This document shows positions 6,280-13,506 of a stretch of 25,375 nt of DNA, one piece after another. Source of the stretch: CAZEDK01 sp964511025 (GTDB taxonomy: Bacteria > Patescibacteriota > Gracilibacteria > UBA1369 > GWF2-33-10); assembly GCA_964511025.1 (NCBI GenBank), contig CAZEDK010000030.1, forward strand, positions 1 to 25,375. Direction: 5' to 3'. The stretch's first letter is position 1. Each line of letters opens with the position of its first letter. Below the pieces are notes generated by a model. It had not been told where the DNA came from. It did not search any database and worked only from the letters and a program-made list of their open reading frames with translations. A program made the translations under genes and the position numbers.

Positions 6280-6517
6280 TAGTAATAGTTTGGCTGATTT
6301 AATGTATTTTATTAAAGAAGATAGAAAAAAAGCTATGAAGATAATGAAATTAATAGAAGAAGTTTTAAAAAATCCTTTTAATGGGATTGGAAAACCAGAA
6401 CCTTTAAAATATTTGTCTACAAATGTGTGGTCAAGAAGAATAGATGAGTGCAATAGATTAGTTTATAAAGTCGAAAAAGATTGTATTGTCCTTCTAGCTT
6501 GCAGGTATCACTATTGA
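6263..6517 (+). CDS. yoeB: Toxin YoeB, ribosome-dependent mRNA interferase
   Basis: 84 residues, the same length as E. coli YoeB. All key residues fall at the same positions: Glu46 (in GKPEPL), Arg65 (in 'DECNRLVY'), His83 and Tyr84 (C-terminal RYHY). The RelE-fold toxin cuts mRNA in the ribosomal A site. It overlaps the antitoxin by 17 nt. All catalytic residues are intact, so the toxin is predicted active. Alternative names (Txe) refer to the same family. Confidence 0.95.
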   Translation: MRLEFNSNSLADLMYFIKEDRKKAMKIMKLIEEVLKNPFNGIGKPEPLKYLSTNVWSRRIDECNRLVYKVEKDCIVLLACRYHY

Positions 6518-6590
6518 TATTTTTGTTCCCCTTATTTATACTTCGCCTTGCTTAATTGCTAATTCTAGTACTAAATTAAGTATGCACTAT

Positions 6591-6684
6591 CGGGGTGTAG
6601 CACAGTTGAGCAAGTAGCGCTCGACATCATAATTTATCGGGGTGTAGCACAGTTGAGCAAGTAGCGCTCAGCATCATAATTTAT
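6591..6684 (+). repeat. Two tandem 47-nt repeats derived from the tRNA-Pro 5' part
   Basis: Units 6591-6637 and 6638-6684 differ only by GA/AG at positions 33-34. Each begins with the first 18 nt of the tRNA-Pro gene (CGGGGTGTAGCACAGTTG), continues with a degenerate D-arm (two insertions and one substitution break the GCAC/GTGC stem), and ends CATCATAATTTAT. The true tRNA follows in phase at 6685. They cannot fold as tRNAs. Not CRISPR: there are no spacers. Confidence 0.9.
6606..6680 (+). promoter_or_regulatory. Tandem promoter-like elements inside the 47-nt repeats
   Basis: Each repeat has TTGAGC, 16-nt spacer, CATAAT: 6606-6611/6628-6633 and 6653-6658/6675-6680. The second would start transcription at about 6686, essentially at the mature 5' end of tRNA-Pro (6685). 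The -35 TTGAGC exists because the D-loop TTGGC has become TTGAGC. Confidence 0.5.
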
Positions 6685-6761
6685 CGGGGTGTAGCACAGT
6701 TGGCTAGTGCGCTCGGTTTGGGACCGAGAGGTCGAAGGTTCGAGTCCTTTCACCCCGACCA
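6685..6761 (+). tRNA. tRNA-Pro (anticodon TGG)
   Basis: Acceptor arms CGGGGTG (6685-6691) and CACCCCG (6751-6757), discriminator A6758, encoded CCA 6759-6761. D stem GCAC/GTGC; anticodon arm CTCGG-TTTGGGA-CCGAG with TGG as anticodon; T arm with GTTCGAG loop. A C1-G72 end pair is normal for bacterial tRNA-Pro. The thiolase gene begins 24 nt downstream, so the two may share a transcript. Confidence 0.96.
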
Positions 6762-6785
6762 ATCAGATATTGTGCAAATCATAAT

Positions 6786-7958
6786 ATGTATATAATCAGT
6801 GGCAAACGAAGCCCATTTTGTAAATATATAGGTAGCTCAAACGGAGGACGATTGAAAAATTTAAGCATTGTTGAATTAGGTTTTTTGGTTTCAAAAAATC
6901 TAATAGAAACAGAAAATATTAACTGTCATGATATTGATGGGGTAATTTTGGGTGAAGTTTTTCAAATCGGAAAAGATGGTATTTTTGAAGCAAAAAACAT
7001 AGGATTAAAACTTGGACTAAAGGCTGAATTTAGAGCCTTACAAGTAAATCGAAATTGTGCCTCAGGAATGCAGGCAATCATATCGGCAATGCAAGAAATT
7101 CAATCACAAAAAGCTGATCTTCTTCTTGCGATCGGGGCTGAAAATATGTCTCAAATACCACACATTGCAAGAGGACTTAGAGAAGGAAGTAGTTTTAAAA
7201 ATATAATCTTAGAAGACTATTTATTTGAAAGCCTGCAACACAAACAAGCAAATACTTCAATGCCACAAACCGCAGAAAATATTGCTGACAAATATAAAAT
7301 AAGCCGAGCAGAAATAGATAATTACGCTTGTATTAGTCATAAAAAAGCTATCAATGCTAAAGAAAAAGGATTTTTTAAAGATGAAATTGTAGAAATTGAA
7401 ACAAAAAAAGAAAAAATCTTTGAAGATGATTGTTTACGATACGATATAAATATAGAAAATCTTGCAAAGTTGCCGGCTGCATTCAAAGAAAATGGCTTGG
7501 TTACAGCAGGAAATGCTTGTGCTATAGCTGATGGAACCGCTGCTTGCTTGGTAGCTTCTGAAAAATATGTAAAAGAAAATAATTTAAAAGCACTTTGCAA
7601 AGTGGTAGATTTTGAAATCATAGGAATCGAACCTGAATTTATGGGACTCGGTCCGGTTCCGGCAATTAATAAATTACTGAAAGGAAATAATTTAACAATC
7701 GATGAAATAGATTTATTTGAAATTAATGAAGCATTCGCAGCTCAATATCTTGGGGTAGAAAAAGAATTAAAACTCCCACGAGAAAAATGCAATGTAAATG
7801 GAGGAGCAATTGCAATCGGTCATCCATTAGGTGCTTCCGGCATACGAATCGTGATAAGTCTTGCACTGGAATTGCAAAGAAGAAAACAAAAATACGGAAT
7901 AGCTTCCATGTGCATCGGCGGAGGACAAGGAATTGCAATGTTAATAGAAAATCTTTAA
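6786..7958 (+). CDS. Thiolase family protein (acetyl-CoA C-acetyltransferase)
   Basis: 390 residues, the usual thiolase length. The catalytic nucleophile is Cys91 in 'NRNCASGMQAI'; 'NEAFAAQ' contributes the substrate-binding Asn; 'GGAIAIGHPLGASG' supplies His346; and 'CIGGGQGIA' supplies Cys376. Known reaction: condensation of two acetyl-CoA to acetoacetyl-CoA, or the reverse thiolysis; chain-length preference cannot be read from sequence. With the FabG/PhaB-like SDR and PhaJ-like hydratase 1.5-3 kb downstream it would cover three of four steps of a beta-oxidation-type cycle. ATG at 6786 lies 24 nt after tRNA-Pro, with no Shine-Dalgarno. Confidence 0.93.
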   Translation: MYIISGKRSPFCKYIGSSNGGRLKNLSIVELGFLVSKNLIETENINCHDIDGVILGEVFQIGKDGIFEAKNIGLKLGLKAEFRALQVNRNCASGMQAIISAMQEIQSQKADLLLAIGAENMSQIPHIARGLREGSSFKNIILEDYLFESLQHKQANTSMPQTAENIADKYKISRAEIDNYACISHKKAINAKEKGFFKDEIVEIETKKEKIFEDDCLRYDINIENLAKLPAAFKENGLVTAGNACAIADGTAACLVASEKYVKENNLKALCKVVDFEIIGIEPEFMGLGPVPAINKLLKGNNLTIDEIDLFEINEAFAAQYLGVEKELKLPREKCNVNGGAIAIGHPLGASGIRIVISLALELQRRKQKYGIASMCIGGGQGIAMLIENL

Positions 7959-7967
7959 AAAATAGTA

Positions 7968-7996
7968 TTTACATTTAACATCTTCGCGCGTATAAT
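7968..7996 (+). promoter_or_regulatory. Promoter of the AAA/DUF4143 gene with GC-palindrome leader
   Basis: TTTACA (7968-7973), 17-nt spacer, TATAAT (7991-7996); predicted start near 8003 and a leader of about 23 nt. CGCGCG abuts the -10 (7985-7990) and GGCGCGCC (8017-8024) sits one base before the ATG. Both are conspicuous in AT-rich DNA and may be paired protein-binding or RNA-pairing sites. Confidence 0.65.
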
Positions 7997-8025
7997 TAAA
8001 ATGTATTTTATTTATTGGCGCGCCT

Positions 8026-9351
8026 ATGCTAAATCAAGAACAATTATATCAGTTACTGGAAGATTTTCAGCAAATATCAGATGAAAGTCTAGAAATAGAT
8101 AGAAAAGAATATTTGCATTTTCTGAAAAAAAATGTAGATGCAAAGCCGATTAAAATTCTATCGGGATTTCGTCGAAGTGGAAAATCTTATTTACTGAAAC
8201 AGCTTATAAGATATTTAAAAAATGAGAAAAATATTAGAGATGAAAATATTTTTTGCATCAATTTTGAGCATGATATTTTGTTTAATAACAGAAAAATTGA
8301 AGATTTGAGGAAATTATTTGAAATTTTTAGGACTTATATCTGGAAAAAAGGAAAAATTTATATTTTTTTAGATGAAATTCAACTAGTAAAAGGGTTTGAA
8401 ACTTTTGTTAGGACGTTATATGAACAAGGACAAAGTGCTTTTGATATTTACATCACAGGCTCAAATAGTTCGCTTTTATCAAGTGAATTTAGCTCAGCAT
8501 TGGCTGGAAGAAGTATTGAGATGACGGTAGATCCATTTTCATTCGAAGAATTTTTGCTTTATCACAAAGTTAAAATTAAAGATGAAAAAAGCTTCTACAA
8601 AAATAAGTTATTAGTAAAGCAATTATTTCAGGATTATTTTTATAATGGAGGAATCGTTGAAAGCTTTTCACTGCAAAAAGAATTTAAAAAAAATTATTTT
8701 GAATCACTTTTTAGAAAAGTACTTTTGGATGATATAATTAAAAGATTTAAAATAGAGAATGCTTGTGCAATTGAAAATTTATATAGATTTGTAATTTCTG
8801 ACATAGGATCTATTCTAAGTCCAAAGAATATACAAGCTTCTCTGACAAAAAATGGTTATTCAATATCAATACCGACGATATATTCATATATAGATCATCT
8901 AATTACATCGTTCGGACTATTTGAGCTTCGAAAATTTGACTGGAAACTTCACGGCATATTTGATAAAAGTACAAAATATTTTCTAATTGATAATGGCATT
9001 TTATCTGCTTTGAGCTTAAACAAGAGAGAAATAGAAGAAAAACTGCTTGAAAATTTGGTATTTTTAAATTTAAAAAGAAAAAATCTGGAAATTTACTACG
9101 GAAGAGATGACAAAGCTAAAGAAATTGATTTTCTGGTAAAACATGGAAATAAATTTACTAAAATACAGGTTACATTAGAGCTAAATGAATCAAACCACGC
9201 AAGAGAACTCTCAAGCTTTTGCCTTGCTTCAAAGCATGACATAAAAGGTAAAAATCTACTTCTTAGTCTTGAAGATAATGAAGAAGAGATTTTATACAAA
9301 AATATAAAGATTGAGAAAAAAAATATAATTAAATGGCTACTTGAGATATAA
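8026..9351 (+). CDS. AAA ATPase with DUF4143 domain
   Basis: 441 residues of the AAA_14-DUF4143 family. Walker A is GFRRSGKS (47-54) and Walker B is IFLDEIQ (113-119); 'YITGSNSSLLSSEFSSALAGRSIEMTVDPFSFEEFL' is the family signature between ATPase and C-terminal parts. The DUF4143 half includes 'KAKEIDFLVKHGNKFTKIQVTLEL', a PD-(D/E)XK-like E/D-x-D-F-x-V...Q-V pattern. The family is widespread and multicopy in bacteria and archaea, proposed to act on nucleic acids, with no firmly known role. It has its own consensus promoter and interrupts the acyl-CoA gene set, suggesting independent acquisition. Confidence 0.9.
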   Translation: MLNQEQLYQLLEDFQQISDESLEIDRKEYLHFLKKNVDAKPIKILSGFRRSGKSYLLKQLIRYLKNEKNIRDENIFCINFEHDILFNNRKIEDLRKLFEIFRTYIWKKGKIYIFLDEIQLVKGFETFVRTLYEQGQSAFDIYITGSNSSLLSSEFSSALAGRSIEMTVDPFSFEEFLLYHKVKIKDEKSFYKNKLLVKQLFQDYFYNGGIVESFSLQKEFKKNYFESLFRKVLLDDIIKRFKIENACAIENLYRFVISDIGSILSPKNIQASLTKNGYSISIPTIYSYIDHLITSFGLFELRKFDWKLHGIFDKSTKYFLIDNGILSALSLNKREIEEKLLENLVFLNLKRKNLEIYYGRDDKAKEIDFLVKHGNKFTKIQVTLELNESNHARELSSFCLASKHDIKGKNLLLSLEDNEEEILYKNIKIEKKNIIKWLLEI

Positions 9352-9393
9352 TCTCATCGTTGTTAGCTTAATTTTATATAATAATTTTTTGAA

Positions 9394-10125
9394 TTGATTT
9401 CTTTTGTCAACAAAACCGCCATAATAACTGGAGCATCTCGCGGCATTGGCAAAGCGATTGCAATCGCTTTAGCAAAAGAAAAAGTCAATGTTGTGATTAA
9501 TTTTTGTCATGACAAATTAAATGCAGAGAAAACTTTGGAAGAAGTCGAAAGTTATGGAGCAAAAGGGATTATTTTTAAGGCTGATGTAAAAGATCGAAAT
9601 GTGGTTAAAAAAATGATCGATAAAACTTTGGAAAAATTTGGAACTATAGATTTTTTAATCAATAATGCTGGCATTATTAAAGACTCGAGTTTCAAAAATA
9701 TGAGTGATGAAATCTGGGATGAAGTCATCGAAACTAATTTAACAGGTGTTTTTAATATGACAAAAGCAGTGTTACCGCATTTAAAAAATAATTCATCCAT
9801 CGTTAACATATCTTCAGTAATCGGACACATTGGTAACATTGGACAGGCTAATTACGCGGCAAGCAAATCAGCGTTATTTGCTTTTACAAAATCTCTTGCA
9901 AAAGAATTGGGAAGAAAAAAAATACGAGTCAACGCTATTGCTCCAGGCTTAATTGAAACAGATATGACTTCAAATATTCCAGCTCAAATATTAGATAAAT
10001 TTATTGAAAACATTCCTCTTGGCTGTGCTGGCAAGCCTGAAGATATAGCAGGTGCGGTTTTGTTCTTACTGCAAAATGAGTATATTACTGGTGAGATTTT
10101 GAACGTAAATGGAGGAATTTATTAA
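9394..10125 (+). CDS. SDR-family 3-oxoacyl-ACP/acetoacetyl-CoA reductase (FabG/PhaB-like)
   Basis: 243 residues, classical short-chain dehydrogenase. The NAD(P) loop is TGASRGIG (12-19), with NNAG (90-93). The catalytic triad is Ser141, Tyr154 and Lys158 with the FabG-like context 'VIGHIGNIGQANYAASKSA'; 'NAIAPGLIETDMT' follows. It reduces 3-oxoacyl thioesters to (R)-3-hydroxyacyl thioesters. No ACP or other Fab gene is in the window, and the neighbours are a thiolase and a PhaJ-like hydratase, so a CoA substrate is plausible but not proven. The start is TTG at 9394, set by the conserved N-terminus; a TATAAT at 9377-9382 would start transcription only a few bases upstream. The nitroreductase gene follows 23 nt later. 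Confidence 0.9.
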   Translation: MISFVNKTAIITGASRGIGKAIAIALAKEKVNVVINFCHDKLNAEKTLEEVESYGAKGIIFKADVKDRNVVKKMIDKTLEKFGTIDFLINNAGIIKDSSFKNMSDEIWDEVIETNLTGVFNMTKAVLPHLKNNSSIVNISSVIGHIGNIGQANYAASKSALFAFTKSLAKELGRKKIRVNAIAPGLIETDMTSNIPAQILDKFIENIPLGCAGKPEDIAGAVLFLLQNEYITGEILNVNGGIY

Positions 10126-10148
10126 AATAGGTTTATATAACAATTCCC

Positions 10149-10754
10149 ATGGAAATTTTGGATGCAATAAATAATCGACGTAGCATAAGAGAATTTAAAG
10201 ATAAAAAAGTTCCCAAAAAAATTATCCAAAAATTAATTGAAGCTGCGACAAAAGCTCCATCAGATGAGAATAGTCAGCCTTGGGCTTTTACTGTCATTGA
10301 AGACTCTGAATCTAAAGAAAAAATTGGAATGCTGTCAATAAAAGCTGGTAAAAAATATTTCAAAGATAAAAAAAAAGAGTTAATGGAAAAATTCAAAGAT
10401 ATGGGTGAAGAAAAATGTATAGAAATGGTAAAAAAATTTAGATCCGGTCAATTATTCAGCTTTTTATCAACTGTGCCAATTCTCATAATCATTTTCAGTG
10501 AAAATAATTTCTTCTCACATATTTCAACTGGAGCAGCTACTGAAAATCTAATGCTGGCAGCACAAGCTTACGGACTTGGCTCTTGTTGGACAGTCATTTC
10601 CTTGACTGATAAAACAATTAACAAGCAAATTAAAAAAATTGCAAAAATAGCAAAAAATAAAAGTATTATTTCCGTACTTGCGCTCGGCTATCCGGCAAAA
10701 ATCCCAAAAGCTAGACCAAGAACAGATATCAATAATAAAATTAGATGGCTTTGA
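10149..10754 (+). CDS. Nitroreductase-family flavoprotein
   Basis: 201 residues with the family N-terminus 'ILDAINNRRSIREFKDKKVP' (FMN-binding RRSxR), 'ATKAPSDENSQPWAF' and 'GAATENLMLAAQAYGLGSCW'. Members use FMN and NAD(P)H to reduce nitro groups, quinones, enones or other acceptors; the natural substrate is rarely known. It lies between the FabG/PhaB-like SDR and the PhaJ-like hydratase, overlapping the latter by 10 nt, so it is probably cotranslated with acyl-CoA enzymes. Whether it supplies an enoyl-reductase step is speculation. The upstream sequence TATAAC ends 8 nt before the ATG, suggesting a near-leaderless start in addition to readthrough. Confidence 0.9.
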   Translation: MEILDAINNRRSIREFKDKKVPKKIIQKLIEAATKAPSDENSQPWAFTVIEDSESKEKIGMLSIKAGKKYFKDKKKELMEKFKDMGEEKCIEMVKKFRSGQLFSFLSTVPILIIIFSENNFFSHISTGAATENLMLAAQAYGLGSCWTVISLTDKTINKQIKKIAKIAKNKSIISVLALGYPAKIPKARPRTDINNKIRWL

Positions 10755-11125
10755 AATATGAAAAATCACTCAAAATCACTGATAAATTAATAGTTGATTT
10801 TGCAAATATGACCGATGATAAAAATCCTATTCATTTGGATGAAAACTTTGCATCTAAAACTTTTTTCAAAACTAGAATTGCTCACGGAATGATATCCGCA
10901 AATTTGATTGCAACGTTGCTTTCAGAAAACTTTCCGGGAGCAATATATTTAAGTCAGACTTTAAAATTTTTAAAAGCAGTAAAAATAGGTGATACAATGA
11001 CGGCTAAATTTGAAATCTTAGAAAAAAATGATGAAAAACTAACAATTCATTTAAAAACTTTTGTTGAAAACCAAAACAAGGAAATTACATTAGATGGAGA
11101 AGCTAAGATTCTAATGCTGTCTTAA
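10745..11125 (+). CDS. MaoC/PhaJ-like (R)-specific enoyl-CoA hydratase
   Basis: 126 residues, single hot-dog domain. The hydratase-2 motif is present: 'TDDKNPIHLDENFA' with catalytic Asp25 and His30 in the D-x-N-P-x-H spacing of PhaJ, then 'RIAHGMISANLIATLLS'. It converts (R)-3-hydroxyacyl-CoA to trans-2-enoyl-CoA and back. Together with the FabG/PhaB-like reductase it makes an R-stereospecific pair. It overlaps nitroreductase by 10 nt and also overlaps the convergent lpd gene by 23 nt at its 3' end. No PHA synthase is visible, so polyhydroxyalkanoate synthesis is not supported. Confidence 0.88.
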   Translation: MALKYEKSLKITDKLIVDFANMTDDKNPIHLDENFASKTFFKTRIAHGMISANLIATLLSENFPGAIYLSQTLKFLKAVKIGDTMTAKFEILEKNDEKLTIHLKTFVENQNKEITLDGEAKILMLS

Positions 11126-12473
11126 TAATTTCAGATAATACCGGATGCGCCCAAATAATTGCTTCTAGCCATTGATCAGATGTCATGCCAAGCTTAACAG
11201 GCAAAAGAGCTTGATGAATCAGATCTGTCGCGTGTACACCAATAATACTAACTCCTAATATTTTTTTTGTATTTTTTTCTAAAATTATTTTTATCATACC
11301 TTCCCTTTCTCCAAGAATTACCGCTTTACCATTTGCCGCGTAATCGCTTCTTTTTATTTCAATTTTAATATTTCTTTTCAAAGCTTCGTTTTCATTAATA
11401 CCAATTTCAGCAAGTTCCGGATGAGAAAATACGGCAACCAGAATTTGCCTATAATCAATTTCTTCGGGTTTTTTACCTAATATATGAAGCGCAACTTTTT
11501 CAGCTTCTTTTTCAGCTCCGTAAGCTGTTAAATTATTAAAACTACTATCTCCAATCATGTAAATATTTGATACAGAACTTTGAAGGTTTTTGTTAAGTAT
11601 TATTCTTTTCCCATCATTTTTTATTCCAAGCTGTTCTAGTATTGAAATATTATAAACAGGCTGCCTACCAATTGCCACGAGAGCTTTGTCAGCATATAGC
11701 GTTTGAATTTCACCACTTTCATTCTTATATACCAACTCTGCCTGACCATTTTTATCTTTAACAGATATCAATTCTGATTTGAGATGAAATTTGCAATTTT
11801 TCTTTTCCAAAGATTTTTGTAACTGACTCGCTATTTCGCGATCTACAGCGACAAGTAAAGTGTCTAATTTTTCTATCGCCGTTACTTCCGTTCCAAGTCC
11901 TCCAAATATTGATGCCATTTCAACCCCAATAATTCCACCGCCAACAATCGCAAGTGTTTTTGGAATTACTGGCAAATCCAGAATTTCAGATGAAGATATC
12001 ACATGTTCCCCTTTTTCAGTAAAAGGCAACCAAAGAGGTTTGCTGCCAATAGATAAAACAATAGTATTCGCCCTTATTTCTTCTTCTTCTCCGTTATTTT
12101 TTTTGATTAAAATTTCTTCTATAGATTTCAAAAACGCTTCTCCTTCAATTATTGTAACCCCTTTTGATTCCAGATTTTTTCTCAGTCCCATGCTTAGAAT
12201 TTTTATATTCATATCTTTTTTCTTCTTTACGGCATCCCAATTCACAGAAAAGTCTGACACTTCAAGTCCATGTTTTCTGGATTTTTTGATATTTTCCAAA
12301 AGTTCTACAATATACAAAAAACTCTTAGACGGAATACAGCCATAATTCAAACAAGTTCCTCCAATTTTATCTTTTTCAATCAAAACAACTTTTTTACCTG
12401 CGCTTGCAAGCATATCAGCACATTTACAACCTGCAGGACCAGCACCGACAATAATTATATCAAAATTTTGCAT
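11103..12473 (-). CDS. lpd: Dihydrolipoamide dehydrogenase (E3 / L protein)
   Basis: 456 residues. The FAD site is VGAGPAG (9-15); the redox-active disulfide is GGTCLNYGCIPSK with Cys41 and Cys46; the NAD site is VGGGIIGVE; 'YMIGD' is the second FAD motif; and the C-terminal active-site pair is His443 and Glu448 (HPVLSE). It reoxidises dihydrolipoyl groups with NAD+. No 2-oxoacid dehydrogenase E1/E2 is present, while the complete glycine cleavage system lies about 6 kb away, so serving as L protein is the best inference. It is last in an operon with the permease and eIF2B-like gene (28-nt gap). Its 3' end overlaps the convergent PhaJ-like gene. Confidence 0.96.
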   Translation of the reverse strand: MQNFDIIIVGAGPAGCKCADMLASAGKKVVLIEKDKIGGTCLNYGCIPSKSFLYIVELLENIKKSRKHGLEVSDFSVNWDAVKKKKDMNIKILSMGLRKNLESKGVTIIEGEAFLKSIEEILIKKNNGEEEEIRANTIVLSIGSKPLWLPFTEKGEHVISSSEILDLPVIPKTLAIVGGGIIGVEMASIFGGLGTEVTAIEKLDTLLVAVDREIASQLQKSLEKKNCKFHLKSELISVKDKNGQAELVYKNESGEIQTLYADKALVAIGRQPVYNISILEQLGIKNDGKRIILNKNLQSSVSNIYMIGDSSFNNLTAYGAEKEAEKVALHILGKKPEEIDYRQILVAVFSHPELAEIGINENEALKRNIKIEIKRSDYAANGKAVILGEREGMIKIILEKNTKKILGVSIIGVHATDLIHQALLPVKLGMTSDQWLEAIIWAHPVLSEIIKTALES

Positions 12474-12501
12474 GATTTTTTATTTCACAATAGAGAAAAT
12501 T

Positions 12502-13500
12502 TTATTGGACTTGCTCTAAAACTCTTTTCAAATCTTGTGCGCTAAATCTTTGTTCCCTTTCAACTTCATGTTCTTTTCTTTGTTTATATAATTTTTGATA
12601 AATAGTTCTTAATTGCATCGGCGTAACCACTCCTTTTTCCGTTATTATTTTATCAAAATACTCCAAGGGAACTCTATCGTGTGAAAACTTCAGTCTTTCA
12701 AAATTTATTTTTTTAGATTTATGCTGTCTTGTATCTTTAACATGATAAACGTCATGTTGTTTTTTTTCAGAATGCCAAAGACTAAATTTGGACGTAGAAA
12801 TGAACATATAACAAGGTTTTTTCTGAAGATAAAATTCAGATATTACGGCATTACTACCTGCATCCATAACAAAATCAAAAGTTGATTTAAGTGTAACAGC
12901 TCCCAAAAATACTTTTGTAACAATATCCTCTATATGAGAAAGCATATAGGAAGGTATTACTCTAAAAGATATTTTGTATCTGTTCAAGAATTCAATTACA
13001 GCATGAGTTTTTTCTAAATCTTGTTCAGCCACAACAACAGAAAACTTTTTACCTGTATCAAAAGCACGCTTAAGTATATTTAAGACCGTGGAACTGTGAT
13101 TATGGATCAAAAGAACATCGTTATCTTCTATGCAAGAAATACCATTATCTATTAATATTTCTGTTTCCAAAATATTTTTTTCAGAAATAGAAGCTATATG
13201 ATGGATTAAAAGTTTTTTACACAATATAGGCTCTTCATTTATATCATGCCTGCTCTCTTCTTCTTTTAAGAGCTCCCATAATTCATAAAAATTGTCCATT
13301 GTTATAGCAAACTTAGGTTCTGTAGATTCTATCATATTAAGAAGCTCATGAAATTGGCTCATAAAAGTTTTCCATGTCGCAACTTTAAATTCATTTATGG
13401 ACGCTATCAAAGCTGTTAGCACTAAACGATTTAAACCTTGAGTGCCAAGATCTGATTCAATATCTCTAAATAAAACCGACACTTGTTCTGTGTGAATCAT
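12502..13500 (-). CDS. eIF2B alpha/beta/delta-like (IF-2B family) protein with altered active site
   Basis: 332 residues. The C-terminal two thirds follow the eIF2B/MtnA/ribose-1,5-bisphosphate isomerase fold: 'VLLIHNHSSTVLNILKRAFDTGKKFSVVVAEQD', 'KISFRVIPSYMLSHIEDIVTKVFLGAV' and 'FYLQKKPCYMFISTSKF' align with the family's THCNS-x-x-V, x-x-I-x-D-S-A and vP-x-x-V-x-x-x-x-x-K-F segments. However, the ETRP/TRPxxQG segment reads AEQDLEKT, the DSA segment reads PSYM, and the NGD/NKxGT segment reads MDAGSN, so the catalytic Asp and phosphosugar contacts of MtnA/R15P isomerase seem lost. A nucleotide- or sugar-sensing role is possible. It begins 6 nt after the permease gene and precedes lpd by 28 nt. 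Confidence 0.7.
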   Translation of the reverse strand: MIHTEQVSVLFRDIESDLGTQGLNRLVLTALIASINEFKVATWKTFMSQFHELLNMIESTEPKFAITMDNFYELWELLKEEESRHDINEEPILCKKLLIHHIASISEKNILETEILIDNGISCIEDNDVLLIHNHSSTVLNILKRAFDTGKKFSVVVAEQDLEKTHAVIEFLNRYKISFRVIPSYMLSHIEDIVTKVFLGAVTLKSTFDFVMDAGSNAVISEFYLQKKPCYMFISTSKFSLWHSEKKQHDVYHVKDTRQHKSKKINFERLKFSHDRVPLEYFDKIITEKGVVTPMQLRTIYQKLYKQRKEHEVEREQRFSAQDLKRVLEQVQ

Positions 13501-13506
13501 AAAATA

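Noticed and set aside
6541..6577. Rho-independent terminator between yoeB and tRNA-Pro
   Set aside because: CTTAATT...AATTAAG can pair, but the stem is AT-rich, the loop is long, and no T-run follows.
6591..6684. Two additional tRNA genes
   Set aside because: Only the first ~30 nt resemble tRNA; D stem broken, no anticodon or T arm.
6591..6761. CRISPR-like tandem repeat array
   Set aside because: The repeats are contiguous with no spacers, and they match the adjacent tRNA-Pro gene.
10149..11125. Polyhydroxyalkanoate synthesis locus
   Set aside because: PhaB/PhaJ-like genes are present but no PhaC synthase or phasin is visible.
11860..12345. 161-codon plus-strand ORF inside lpd
   Set aside because: Shadow of the conserved lpd coding sequence; no family features.
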